Origin: Chrysoporthe austroafricana
Taxonomy: Eukaryota > Ascomycota > Sordariomycetes > Diaporthales > Cryphonectriaceae
Assembly: GCA_001051155.2 (NCBI GenBank)
Contig: JYIP02000002.1
Location: 69,583-133,582, forward strand
DNA length: 64,000 nt
Reading direction: 5' to 3'
This document shows positions 11,488-23,600 of the stretch, piece after piece. A model generated the notes under the pieces. That model was given only the letters and a program-made list of their open reading frames with translations. It had not been told where the DNA came from and made no database searches. The position numbers and the translations under genes were made by a program. The first letter of the stretch is position 1. Each line of letters begins with the position of its first letter.

Positions 11488-13406
11488 CGAGGCGGAGAGC
11501 TAGTTAAGAAAGGAGGCTCATCTGAACGAGGTTTGCCGAAGTACGCCGGATATATGGAATGCGCCTGAGCAACCAGTTCGCATACGAGGCAAAAGCTACT
11601 TAATTACCCATGCTTGTAACGTCGAAGTTCCCCTCATCAGATATCTTCATACGGCTGTTGTACGACCAGCCGCCGAGATAACGCAATTCTATCCTAAGGT
11701 AAGCAAATCATGTCCGCCAACCAAACCCCCGGTCAAGCGATCACACAATTGACTTCCCCCACGCATCATCGCGGACCGCGATCAGCCGAAGACTTTCGAC
11801 GGTTTTTTTTAGAAAGATATATGAATAGACCAAAGAACAGTGTTCTCACTGAGTCACCTTAGGCTGTGAGTAGCACTGCTTCATGCCTTCTCACTCTTGT
11901 CCAACCGTCTCCAACACTATTTTCCAGACAATGGCAGATCAACATGGGGGAAAGTCTGGTCTGACCACCCCAGCAACTTTTGAAAATTCTGTTTACCAAA
12001 GCGACTGCAAAGTGTGGTTCGTAGCGATAAGGCGTTTGCCGAGCATAGCGGTGCTTAGGAGCAGGTTATCGGCTACGACGCCGATCTCATGAGAGCTAGA
12101 GCGATACTGACTGCCAACGAGAAAAGAGACTCCTCTGGCGAATAGACTCGCACCTACTACCGGAAGATGGTGGGCACGGCAACAGTAGCGTGCTGTCGCA
12201 AATAGAGAAAGGAGAGTACGTGGTCAAAGGTTGGCAGAATTCGTATACAGCTATTCTCATGCAAGTTGCGGCCATACAACGCAAGATCATGTCGTCGACC
12301 CGGTGCTGCTGATGACCATTATGGTGGACCAAAAGGTGGAGGGTGTGATATGCAGCAATCCCTCTGTGTGGCACTTTACCATCACCCCACTTGTAATTTA
12401 TAGTGAGCAGCAGCATTGGATTGAATATGGTGATCTGGGAGATTGAATTTAAAAATATTATCAACACTATCAAACCAGACACAATCTCAAGGGGAGCAGG
12501 GTGCTCTTTTAACAAAACTGGTCTCTAAGTGACTGCTGAACTCTTTTCAGAGACGCTGTCTACATGATGTCCTTTTCAACCTCCATTCTAATAGACGATT
12601 ACTTCCAATTTATGCTCCATATCAAGCCTCGTATCCCGCAGGTTCCCACCGAATTCGAACCCTCCGTACCTCGCTCATCGTGCTTGTCAAAGCAACGGGA
12701 ACAACGGCTTCACCGAGACGTTTATCAATCGTGTGGATAGTAAATCAGATTGCACAGAATTGGAATCTTACGAAGCCACTCCAAACCCAAATTCTCGGCG
12801 GGGCCTACCTCCGTAGGAGTATATAGAGGGCATTCCCGGCCAGCTTGGAGTGATTGGATACGAGAGACCCGCACAGTAGAAACTTACCAAGACTACGATG
12901 TCGGGGAAGGAAACTCCCTCTGCATGGGCAGCATCAGCTGCAACAATTAAGTGCTCTAGGACAATGAATTAGTAAATGTGACGTGGGGGCTGGGCTTACG
13001 GGGGGTTTTCTAGCAACCAATCTACAGCGATGTGTGGTTGCAGTTGGATGGCTGCGCAGCAATAGTGTGCAGCGCTACTATGCGCTAGTTACTACGATAG
13101 TATGCACTTAAACATCTCGTGAGAACAGGGTTCTGTTAGTACTATGGTACATAGCATTGGATCTCAGCCAACGCGGAGCCTGCAGGACGGGACGATCAGC
13201 TCCCTCTTCTTACATACACCCCGTATCGTCCATGGACCGCCCTGCGGCTCGTGAGGGGGCACATATGTTACACAATGCACCGTCTCTCACCCGTCTAACA
13301 TTTGCGGAGGACGAGTACATAAGCAGCCCCGTGTGTTGCCTGGGTTCGTTTCTATGTCGCTGCCCCCAGTGTGCAACTCAAGCCAACCTATTTTTAAAAG
13401 GCCAAC
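11488..13406. other. intergenic; possible trace of a transporter gene
   Basis: About 12040-12170 (+) encodes, in two frames, DLMRARAILTANEKRD and EKRLLWRIDSHLLP. These resemble the cytosolic N-terminus of Dal5-type MFS permeases, but no membrane segments follow and stops are frequent. Nothing else in the stretch is recognisable. Confidence 0.3.
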
Positions 13407-14622
13407 ATGGCTCCATTCTGGTCGTCACAGCCCCTCAAAACTATCTACACGGTATTTATTCTTCTCAAAACCCCGCCACAGGCAGTAACGCTCTTCATCC
13501 GGTACCTTTGGAAGCCTCTTTACCCAGAATGTGAGCTCTTTCTCCCTGGAGCGGTTGCCCTATTGCCTCATTGCCCCTAGAGAACCCATAGGGTATACCA
13601 CCTCAGGCTCCTAGGCAGGGTTCTAATAAATCCCAGGGAATGCTAAGATGAGCTTAGCTAGCGCCTTGCTGAATATATTCTTTCAGTACTCCGCTACGAC
13701 CCGATCTCGACACGTCCTCGATAACGACCCTGAAAAGGCCAAGGAAAGGCTAGTCAAGGTTGAACCACCAGCTGCACACTTGTTCTGCGGCGCTTTAGCT
13801 CCTACGACTGTCGTCAAGCCGGCACCTGTGAAAGGGGTATGGCTTCCCAGCCTGCCCTCCCACAACACTACCGAGCTGGAGAGGGAGAAAGTCATCCTCC
13901 ACTTTCCCGGTGGTGCCTTTGTAATAGCCTTCGGCCATGAGACCTCAGGGCAGCCGGCAGCAAAGGTCTTGACTAGACATCTGAGGGCGAGCAGAGTTCT
14001 TTGGGCCCAATATCGTCTCGCAGCCAACGAAGAGACCCGCTTTCCAGCAGCACTCCAGGATGCTCTCACCTACTACCACTACGTCATGTCTTTAGGCGTA
14101 AACCCGAAAAACATTATTCTGTCTGGCGACTCAGCCGGTGGCAATGTCGTCCTTGCACTAATGCGCTACCTTGAGTCCTCGGAAACACCAGGGTTGCCCC
14201 TGCCTGGCGGTGCTATTGTCTTCTCCCCTTGGGTTCACGTTACGTCACATGCGACCCAAGATTATGAGACTTGCAATAATACCAAGGCTGACATCTTAAG
14301 CGCATCGCTATTGCAGTGGGGTGCGGAATCCTACCTACCGAGCGGGCAGCTTCCGAGCGACACAGAAGCTTATATCTCGCCATTACACCACCCCTTCAAG
14401 ACCTCAATACCTCTTTTCATTCATGCCGGAGCTGCTGAGGCTTTTTTCGGGCCTATCAGGAGCTTTGCAGGGGAGATGGAAGAGACGAACACTGATCGGG
14501 TGCATTTCTACACAGCGCCGAAAGCACCGCATGACTTGTTGTTATGTTATGGTGCATTTGGCATGAAGGTGGAGCTTGAGGCTGCGGTCGATGAGGCTAG
14601 GGACTTTTTTCACAAGAGGTGA
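13407..14622 (+). CDS. alpha/beta-hydrolase (HSL-type esterase)
   Basis: Exon 13407-13530 and exon 13637-14622 join in phase to a 369-residue protein. The first exon supplies MAPFWSSQPLKTIY and a hydrophobic N-terminal segment seen in many fungal esterases of this class; it is missed if one starts at the ATG at 13648. The oxyanion-hole motif reads HFPGGAF, the nucleophile elbow is GDSAGG, and the probable catalytic His is in APHDLLL near the C-terminus, with an acidic residue in the GAAEAFF region. This is the hormone-sensitive-lipase/arylacetamide-deacetylase-like family, hydrolysing short-chain esters. The N-terminal hydrophobic segment suggests membrane association. No lesions. Substrate is unknown. 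Confidence 0.85.
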
Positions 14623-14818
14623 ACTTCTATACTATTGATTCCGATTTCGGTTCCCCTCCTCTTTTTGTTCCTCTACTTTACACTTTGCCTTGTCACCCGT
14701 GCTTGATCCTGTTTCTTTTTTGAGGGGGGGGGAAAGAAATGAATGAATGAATGAACAACTCTCACCCGGATAGCTTCCAACTGGCCGTATTTCCCTCTCG
14801 GGCAGCTTGAAATATCCA

Positions 14819-15629
14819 TTAGGGATCAACTATATGTTCACTTTGCTTTTTCAGCCCAAAATGTCTGACAGATTGACTGATTCGCCTAGCTCCCTTCTCG
14901 AGCAAATATGCCATAGCGTCCTCTTGGCCCTTGTATGCCGCTCGGTAGAGTGGTGTTCCCCACGAGCCATAGCCATCCTGCAATATCTCAGTTGGATCTC
15001 ATGGACTTGACGTCTCTAACGTGGTATTATTCTCTACTAACAGCGGGAGCTCATCCATATTGCCAAGTTCAGCAGCAGCGATATGTGATTCAGCATAGTA
15101 ATCGCTTTTCTCGAGACTCCATCCGTGCTTCAGTAGCAGGCAAAATGTTTCCATGGCCCTGTATGGCTGCTCCCCAACCAGCGCACAGACGCCGAGCTCA
15201 TAATCACCAAAGCCACCGGCCTTATTCGAGCCGTGTCCGTTTTCCAGGAGAAACATGATCAGATCCAGATTCCCTTCGTATACCGCTTCACTCAAGGCAT
15301 CGCCCCCGGTCTCACTAGAGTGGGCATTGAGGCCAAAGCCGTGAGCTAGCAGCACACCCCATACTGCCCTTGACTTTGCGTCGCGCGCTGCATGGTAGAG
15401 CCCGCGGTTCGCCGACCCGGGAGGGACCACGAGTCCCGCGCTAAAGCACATTCTAGGATTGCGAACTGTGCACTTGCTGCTGCGCATTGCGCGATGACCA
15501 TGACCATATCGGCTTTCGGAGATGATTCTCCCTCGAAAGCTGCGTAAGATGCTTTGACAGCTTCTAGGTTCCCGAGAGAATCTCTGTCATGAGAGCCTTC
15601 GGGAACCGGTCCTCTGTTGATTGAGGCAT
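14819..15629 (-). pseudogene. ankyrin-repeat protein, broken
   Basis: A minus-strand gene can be followed from a Met at 15629 to a stop at 14819, but not in one frame. It contains NLEAVKASYAAFEGE, then a shift near 15437 into VVPPGSANRGLYHAARD and ankyrin-like units such as EGNLDLIMFLLENG and AMETFCLLLKHGWSLE. An in-frame TGA at 15001-14999 is followed, still in frame, by WGTPLYRAAYKGQEDAMAYL, a clear further ankyrin unit. Another shift probably lies near the start (about 15600). Ankyrin repeats mediate protein binding; no enzymatic domain is seen. A decayed gene of similar design lies at 35406-36120. Confidence 0.7.
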
Positions 15630-16229
15630 GGTAGTGATTAATTAAGATGCGCAAAGAAAGAGGTTGCTTGACGAATTTTCTTACTTCTAGTTTTGTTCGA
15701 ATATACAGTCAATACGTCGAAGCTAAAGAAAGAATAGTGCTAGTTGAGGGAACTTCGAGCGGCAGGTATGAGTCCGTTAAGGACCAAACGACCTGAATTA
15801 CAGCCTCCAGATTACTTGGGACGGATCGCGTGCCGACTTAGGCTGTGGTAAAATAGTTTTACTGTTAGTTTTACAAATTCTACCCATTCGGCGTCTTGGT
15901 CAGTGCACCGGGCCGGACATATTGTGCGAGGAACGACTTATCGAACCATCAATATCGTTATGAGAAGGGACCAAGACTCAGATAAATAAGATGTCCTAGA
16001 TTCACAAAATCTGAAGAGCTTGAGAATGTTACTGAAGGCACTGGCCAGATTTTAAGAGACTCCTAGCACCGAGCATATCGTGCTGCGTAACAAGATAAGC
16101 TGAAAAGAAAAAGAAAAGAAAAGAAAAGAAAAAAGGGAAAAAGGGAAAAAAAGGAAAAAAGGGGGGGGAAAGAGGGGGGGGAAAAAAAAATAGAAACTTG
16201 AGGGTCTCTTGATTACAGCTAAAGAATAT
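15630..16229. other. intergenic with polypurine tract
   Basis: No gene seen. The second half is dominated by the low-complexity purine run at 16102-16190. Confidence 0.6.
16102..16190. repeat. 89-nt uninterrupted polypurine tract
   Basis: The + strand consists only of A and G from 16102 to 16190, with GAAAA units grading into G runs of eight to nine. It lies about 40 nt beyond the stop codon of the minus-strand monooxygenase remnant. Such mirror-like tracts can form triplex DNA; here it may also be replication-slippage product. Confidence 0.9.
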
Positions 16230-17263
16230 TCACTTCAAATCCAGTTTCTCCAAATACTTCTCCATCATGTCTACTGCCTCATCACGATGTTTCTCGTTAT
16301 CGAAATCAATGATGAAATCCCACCTGGGCAATAACTTCTGCCTCAATCGTGCCAAATCTAGGCCCGTCTCCTCGCCACGTCCCATTTCGATCGATCCGGT
16401 ACCTCGACTGGATTCGACAATGCGCTGCGTGCGTGGGCGACGAACCTCGTCGTAGACTCTCAATGCTATCAGGGCCTCGGCACGGGTTTTGGCACGGCCT
16501 AGCAAGGCAGATATAATGAGGCTATCCTCGATAGACATTCCGGCTCCAGAGCCCTGCCAAGGAGTCTTGGCTTTCCGATAGAAATGGGAGCGGCATTCGG
16601 GGTCAAATACCTCATTTACAGCCTTGCTGAGGTGGGACGGTCAGTTCTGGAACAGTCGCTTGATGTCGCTGGCTGCGACAGTTCGATACCAGCTGTCAGG
16701 CATTGCGTCGTCCTCCGAGGCAATGATGGATCGTTCTCTCCCAGAATAAATTTCCGAACAGTGCTATGTATACCGTCGGCACCAATGAGGATGTCACACT
16801 CGTGAGTGGTTCCGTCAGTGAAGTGAAGTGTCAAGGGGCCATCGCTGGTAATTTGGCCGTCGACTTTCTCCAGCCTCTTGGAAGGGTGCATGCGTTCCTC
16901 AGGGATATTGGCCAACAGCTCTCGCAGAAAAGCTGCACGATGGACGATACTCGTGACGCGCTTCGCCTGCGTTGTTGCGTCCGTCTCAGCGATCATGGTG
17001 CCGTCACCCTGTGCAAGCATGAAGCGGACACCTTTAATAGGCACCGCCCCTGCACGTTCGAGACATTGTGCTGCTGAGGGCCCGATGAGGTCCAGCGCAT
17101 CAAGAGCATTGCGGGCCACCCCAATAGCAGCCCCAGCCTCTTTGAATGTAGCGGCACTTTCGAAAATATGCACGTCTAACTGTGAGTGTTTGAGAAGACC
17201 ATGAAGGAGTGAGGCACCGGCCAGGCCACCTCCGGAAATAGCCACTCGGATAGCCTGAGTCAT
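16230..17263 (-). pseudogene. FAD-dependent monooxygenase (salicylate hydroxylase-like), broken
   Basis: The N-terminal half (17263 to about 16720) is intact: VAISGGGLAGASLLHGLL is the dinucleotide-binding fold, AAIGVARNALDALD follows, and CDILIGADGIHSTVRK is the DG motif. After GENDPSLP the frame shifts. A segment SDIKRLFQN ends in TGA at 16643-16641 where homologues carry Trp, and the section that should hold the GD (GDAAHA) motif is missing. Sequence resumes at QGSGAGMSIEDSLIISALLG and runs to the stop at 16230. The expected length is roughly 430 residues; this locus is much shorter. Loss of the GD motif and the stops indicate a dead class A flavoprotein monooxygenase. Its neighbour is a UstYa-like remnant, so a lost biosynthetic cluster is possible (inference). 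Confidence 0.75.
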
Positions 17264-17877
17264 GGCGCTGGCTTGGGATTTGGGTTTGTGCTGGTGGTGA
17301 GAGATGCCAAAACAACTCCCGCGTTCATTTAAACTCGGGAAAAATTGTGGCCTGATAACCCAGAGTCCAACCGTTTCCCGGTTGCTACTTACACATATTT
17401 AATAAGAAACATACACCACAAAAATCACGAAAGCGGTGACCACCTGTGCCCCCCGATCGATCCCTTCCAACTTTTTGGCCCCTGCTGCACAAGTTGCATT
17501 TTTGATCGGCAGAATTGCAGTGGGCCAAGATTGTGAAATTTAGTCCCGTCTTAGGTCCTGTACAGCAACTTTAACCTGTTCGGATCATACATGCATATGA
17601 CAAGACCAGGATTTGGAGCCTGATATTTGTGGAATGATGGGTGACATTTTAAAACCACAGGCGCCCTTGTGTGGTACGCTAAGGGATCACTGATGCTTAC
17701 AGGTACTTGGTACGTGTCCGCATATATGGGTCCGTTCCAGTCGAGCCTCGAGGTAGTGTCGGCAACACCCTTGTCTGATTGATGGTTCATTTTCAGCCAG
17801 CAAGAGCCGGTACAATGATTCCTGTCATTCTTGCCAAAACCACCGTCCAGACCTACTGAGACCAGCAAGGTCCCGAA
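17264..17877. other. intergenic, nothing recognised
   Basis: It lies between two genes transcribed outward, and probably held promoters for both. No coding segment or repeat stands out. Confidence 0.5.
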
Positions 17878-18660
17878 ATGATTTCAACGACTGAAAATGG
17901 CGAGGCAAATCCATTTCTAGCCATTGAAGGAAGCGAAGAGGACGGGAATCAACCCGCCCGAATCGGACGCAGCTTTCAATCGAGCCGAGTCCCGAAAACG
18001 CATAAGATCATCTTTTATATTCACCTATTTTTCGTGATTGCGAAAATATCATTGTTCATGTGGAATACCGGAACCACACATGTTATTACAACCGAGAAGA
18101 TGCACAACAGCACATTGAGTGAAGCGTTCTGTGAGTTCAGTCGTGAAAAATCCAATGGGACAATAATACCGACCATCTATAATATTCCTCGCAGTCTCTA
18201 ATGTGTTCTCAGCTCCCGCTCAATCCGCTGTTCAGCATTCAATTCAGGCGATTAGCTCTAAATCGAATCCCAGCGTATTCACTGGTGAGCCTCGCCCGGA
18301 AGTGGACCAGGCATGGTCGCAGCTGCTGAGATGTGAGCTCCGTATTCATCTAAAGCAACCAACAAATAACAAACATTACGAGAACTTATAAAGGGAAATC
18401 AGCATCCATAATTAGACCCGCTCAAGAAGAAATGAGGAAGATGAATAGAACTTCTATTGCTCTACAAGACGGAAGTGGCTATATCGGGTATCTAGAGACT
18501 ATTCATATGCTGCACTGCGTTGTGAGCGAAGCGGCTTCCACCTCAAAAACAAGATACATGCTAACAACTTCGAGAAACGAATTCATCATTCTTAACATCC
18601 TCAACACTATCCAGATATACAAGAAACTAACGCGTTTATTCCTAACCACTAGGGTAAGGC
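17878..18660 (+). pseudogene. UstYa/DUF3328-family protein, 3' end lost at the transposon
   Basis: Exons 17878-18130, 18195-18332 and 18394-18521 join in phase. They encode a cytosolic N-terminus, one membrane helix (about residues 43-62), a lumenal SAPAQSAVQHSI segment, FTGEPRPEVDQAWSQLL, then GSGYIGYLETIHMLHCV with the first HxxHC motif. UstYa-family proteins have two such motifs and act as oxidases in cyclisation of ribosomal peptides and other fungal metabolites. The second HxxHC and the C-terminus are absent: 18522-18706 gives no match, and the Fot1-like element starts at 18709. Nothing on the far side (after 28282) resembles the missing end. So the gene is truncated, by the insertion or before it. 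Confidence 0.7.
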
Positions 18661-18708
18661 CTCGACCTCTCTACTCATCCAAACCAACTTCTTTCTTGTA
18701 TAGAATTA

Positions 18709-18754
18709 AGTCGCAGAGGGTACTTTTCGGCACCCCCCCCTTTTCGGCACCTCT
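18709..18754 (+). repeat. left terminal inverted repeat of Fot1-like element
   Basis: Matches the reverse complement of 28235-28280 with about four differences. It includes an internal direct repeat of TTTTCGGCACC separated by C residues. Confidence 0.9.
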
Positions 18755-19234
18755 GAATGACCATACCGCTTATTCAACTACCTCTCTTTCTTTTACTTTT
18801 TCTCTATTAATTTTTATTCAAATAACTTAATTTTTTTATTAACGCTTTATACGACCTCAATTATACCTTATACGGAATTTGAGCTATTTTAGGCTATTAA
18901 GGCTATTAAAAATAGCTTATTTCAGAAAAAGGTCTTGCTTAAATAGGGAATTCTAAGAATTACTTTTCAAAGCTGTTTTATAAGAAAAATATCGTATAAA
19001 ATAGCTTACGAAAATAGCTAGAAGCTTTTTATAAGTTAAGAAATAAAGCTTATTAAATGGATTCGTATTTAAAAAAGTTTAAGCTTTCTGTTTAATTATT
19101 TAGAATTCAGATTTTTTATTCAGAAAATCTTCTTTATTAAGAAAGATTTTTAATTTCTAAAAAAGAAATAAGTTATTTCTTTTCTAAAAAGAAATCCAGA
19201 AATATAAATTCGGAAAATTTACCGAATAGCTTTA

Positions 19235-19685
19235 TATTATAAACGCTGCAATAATCCTTAAATAACTATAAAGTTAAAAGGTTTATGCTAATAAGAATAA
19301 TACCAAATATAGCTTTGAATATCAAAATAACTTTACTAAATATCGCAATATTTATAAGCCAAATATAGCTATTAATAATAAGGTCTAATTGATACTTAGA
19401 TTGATAACTGAAAAGCTATAATAATCTATTTAATGGGTAATGAATATATCTTTATATATCTAGCTCTTTAATTCTGTATCGACCGGATCGATATCAAGCT
19501 TATCGATCTATCTGGATCGATATCAATCCTATCGATCCGTAACCCTAACCCTAGATTATATAATCTTGGTTTGCTTATAGGTTTGTATTAGGGTATTGGA
19601 TTTTCGGCTCTTAAAGTCCGTTTCGGATTGCTAGGGTATTATGCCTTTTCCCTATTATAACTTGCATATTGGATAGGTTATAATA
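19235..19685 (-). repeat. gypsy 3' LTR
   Basis: Direct repeat of 26499-26949, equal in length. It is less mutated than its partner in places (it keeps CCCTAACCCTAG where the partner has TTTTAACTTTAA). It holds a cluster of ATCGAT-containing repeats around 19487-19538. Confidence 0.92.
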
Positions 19686-19875
19686 TTATCCTTTTCCTAT
19701 CGATTATTATCTTTAATAATTTCTTATAAGTTTTTTTACGTAATTTTCTTATTATTATGCTTTCTTAATCGAGATATCGAATAGAGTTATTGGTTTTTGT
19801 ATTGCAAAATTTTTTCAAATTAAATAGAAAGCTTCCTTTTTCAATACATTTATTGCTTACGGAAAACCGGTCTTT

Positions 19876-20397
19876 ATGCCTTATTCTTATTACGAATTTC
19901 GTAATTTGAAAAAGGATTGCTATTTGGCTAATTCCGAATCGATTCGTTATTTATCTTATATTCGCTTCAATCTTTCCAATTGCGATATCCGTAATCTTAT
20001 GCCTGCTTAACTTAATAAAATAGCTGCTAAATATTATTAGCTTGAATCCGAACTGGAAGCTCTTGAAAAAGAGGTTGCGGTTTTGAATGCACGTATCCTT
20101 TATTAACGGAAAGTAAAGCGTAAATAGTATAATAAGATAATACGAGCGGTATGTTATAGTATTAATAATATGGAAAAGCTGGAATGTTTGGAAGCTAAGA
20201 AAGCCGAAAAGGAGCGTCGTAAGGCCGAGGCCGAGCATCGTGCTATAGAATCTCTCGTTCCCGAAAATCCTCTTCCCGAAAGTTTTGATTTTGATACTGC
20301 CTTGCAGCAATTTGGTTCCGATATCGATTGGGCTGCTATCGCTTTTCTTTCGGAAAGCGAGGCTATGCCGGGTCCTTCTGATCGTGCTTTCGGCTAG
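19876..20397 (+). pseudogene. antisense passenger ORF in the gypsy element (Cys-motif plus coiled coil), RIP-damaged
   Basis: On the strand opposite gag-pol, between integrase and the 3' LTR, a 173-codon frame runs from ATG 19876 to TAG 20395-20397. It contains about five in-frame TAA/TAG codons, all within the first 90 codons. The last 75 codons (20170-20397) are open and visibly richer in GC than the rest of the element. The N-terminal part has Tyr and Cys at spacings that suggest a former Cys-rich zinc motif (TGC-to-TAY changes). The middle is a predicted coiled coil (LESELEALEKEVAVLNARI, later KKAEKERRKAEAEHRAIES), and the end is acidic (FDFDTALQQFGSDIDWAAIA). I recall similar predicted fungal proteins but know no function. 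It may be an extra element-encoded protein (inference). Confidence 0.6.
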
Positions 20398-20699
20398 CGG
20401 GTAAGTTATTCTTTCTAATATTTTCTGAATGCTTATTATATATTCCTTAAGTTGCTAACTGGTTCCTAGCTATTTTCGCTTGAATAATATCCTTTCCATT
20501 TGATTAAGTATTCTCTATATTTGGTTAAGCTTTAATATTTAAGGATTCGTTCGATTTCGTATTCCGGTTCGTTATTTTTAACTTATATAGTTTTATCAGT
20601 TTTAATCGACTTTAATACTAGTTTGAAAAGTAAAATATAGAATACTGGATAGATTTTCATTCTATAAAGTAATGCGAATTCGAAATTAATATCTGAGAC

Positions 20700-23600
20700 T
20701 TTCTTTAAGATTTTGAATAGTTCAAATTTCTTATAATCTAATAAATAAAAGGGTCTTATCGTTTTAATATATTCTTTTTGTCGAATAAAGTAGATTTTAT
20801 CTCTTTCTTATAGGATTAGTCTTTTAATCCTTTTGGAATTGGCATATTTCGTTATTTTTTCTTATATAAATCTCAATTCTTTTTGAAATTCTATTTGGAT
20901 TTTCTTAATTTTGCGAATTCGTTTTTCTGCTGCTTCCGCATTTATTCTTAATAACTTATCGTAATAGGCTATCGGGTTATAGCTATAAAATATATAAAAT
21001 AATAATTTCTTTATTATATTTATATTTGCGCTATTATATACGAATTATGCTAATAATAGCAGATTGACCCAATTATCTTGCTTATAATTTATATAATATT
21101 ATAAATATTGCTTAATAATTTAATTCATTCGTTCTATTTGCCTATTTATTTAAGAGTAGAATGCTATAAATATCTTTTATTATATTCCGAATAATTTTAT
21201 AAGTAAAGTCTAGAAATTTAATACGAACTTTCTATTTCTATCGGAAATAATTTCTTTAAATATGCTATAATTAGCTATAACCGTTTTCAGGAATATATAT
21301 ACGAGGTCTTTTGCTATACTGCTTTCCTTATATAGGAAGAAGTAAACGTACTTGCTTAATTTGCAAATTATTACTAAAATGCTATTATACTATACTTTAA
21401 TTAAAAGTTTTCATAAGAAAGGTAGCTTAATAATAAAATCCTAGCTGATAAATTGCTAAACCGTTTCTGGAATAGAGAATAATTGAAATAATTTATAAGG
21501 CTTATAATATTCGATTTTGTTTTTCTTGCAGCTATCGCATTCTCTTAGGATATCTTCGATTTTTTATCTGAAATTTAAGAAATTCCAATATCTCTTAATC
21601 CTTTCGTATATAGCCCTGATTCTTTAATAGCTATATACGGGTATACTATATATATTCTTAATATATTCGTTTTGTTTCTTGCGGGTTATATTTTCCGGTT
21701 TCTTTTCGGTATTGATAATCTTAATGATTATATCGAATTCTCTGGCTTCGTTTACAAAATTGCTATCTTTATCTTGCCGAAAGATATTCTAAAGCTTTCT
21801 GGGTTCCGTATTTTGGTAGTCTAATTGCTTGCTAAACGCATCTGCTCTGCTATTCTCAAATCCTTTGCAATAAACGATCTTTAAGTCGAATTGTAAGAGG
21901 AATTCTGCTTATTTGACTTATCGCTTATTCAGGACCTTTATTATTATAAATATTATTAAGTTTTTATAATCCGAATGCATTATAATTTAATATTTGGCCC
22001 CTATTAAATAGTATTGCTATTTTTCAAATGCTTTTACGATTGCTATTAATTCTTTATCTGGGATGCTATAATTGAATTCTAATCCGTTTAACTTTTTCGA
22101 AAAGTTGCTTATAACTTTAAAATATCCTTAATCGTTTTATTAACCCAGCTATTTTCCGAATATATAATCTGATATATCGGTTTCAATTTCGAATAATTTA
22201 TTCGGGTTTATTTCGCAAAATATAAGTTCTAATATAACTCGTTTCTTAATTTTGTCGAATATTTCTTATATTTCTTATATTTATTCGAATTTTTAGTCTT
22301 TTTTTATAAGGTTTGTAAAAAGGTATACGATTCTGCTATAATTTCAAATAAATTGTTAATAGAAGTTAATATAACCGAAAAATGCCTTAATATCTTTAGT
22401 TTTTTCTGGTATAAGCTATTCTTTTATTATTTAAACTTTATTTTTTTGTATATTAATCTATTTTAGCTTAATAATATAGCTTAAATAATTAACCTTTTAT
22501 TAATAAAATTAGCATTTACTTAGTTTTACGAAAAACTTATTATCCTATAATATCTGAAATACTTGCTATATATATTATTTATATAATTCAAAATCCTTTG
22601 AATAAATAAAGATATTATCGAAATAGATAATAATAATAATATTTAAGTATTTACGGAAGATATTATTAATTATTTCTTGGAAAGATATAAGCATATTAAT
22701 TAATTCGAAAAGCAGAATTACGTATTCGAAATGTCCGTAGCGAATCCTGAAAGCTATCTTCCAGATATTATCTTCTTTAATCCGAATATAATAATATCTT
22801 TCTTTAAAATCAAGCATAATAAACTAATTTGCTCCTATTAATCGATTTCGCATTTCTCTTATTAGAAATAAGGGGTAGCGGTTCTTAATCGTAATATTAT
22901 TAAGCTATTAATAATTTATACAAAATCGTAATTTATTATTTTTCTTAAATACGAATAGGATTGGGTATTTTGCGGGTAATTGCGATTTCCGTATATAGCT
23001 TCTCTTTAAATTCTTATTAATATATTCCTTAAATGTTTCGAGTTTTGCTTAGTCAAGCTTATAAATCGAGTAATTCTATAATTTCGTTCTTTCTTTTAAT
23101 GGAATTTTATAATCGAAAAAGTTATGCTTTAATAAGCCAGTATCAAATTTCCTTTGCTATAATTTCTTGAATTTATAATACTTTCGTAATACATTCTTAA
23201 GTTTTAATAATAGTCTTTTTTCGTCTTTTGCAATTTGGAAGAATATAAAGTACTGTTAAACGTATTTCTCTTCTCTTGCTTTTTATTTTTATTTGTATAT
23301 TCTAATTTCCGGCAATTTTGAATATCTATCGTTTATTAAGCCGAATTTTCTCTCGTAATCCTTTCGTATTGGAAGCTAGATTTCCTTATAATTCTATAAT
23401 CTATATAGTCTTATAATGCTTTGCGCTAAATTATTTCTTATATAACTGCTAATTGCTTAAACTTTTAATCTGTTCCCAATTTATACTTATAGGTTTAAAG
23501 TATTCGTAACCTTTCTTTATTTGCTAACAAGTCCTTTTGCTTTAAAAGTATATTTAAGCCTATTTGAATGCATATTCCTAATATTATTTTTAGTAATTAA

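Noticed and set aside
11883..12515. MFS transporter gene
   Set aside because: Only a short N-terminal-like trace in two frames, with no membrane helices following; listed only as a possible remnant.
19540..19553. Telomere-like CCCTAACCCTA in the left LTR
   Set aside because: Only about two units, internal to an LTR, and mutated in the other LTR copy; it is part of the element, not a telomere scar.
22575..22817. Reverse transcriptase as an active gene
   Set aside because: The frame is a short survivor in a stop-saturated region and the catalytic DD has become DN.
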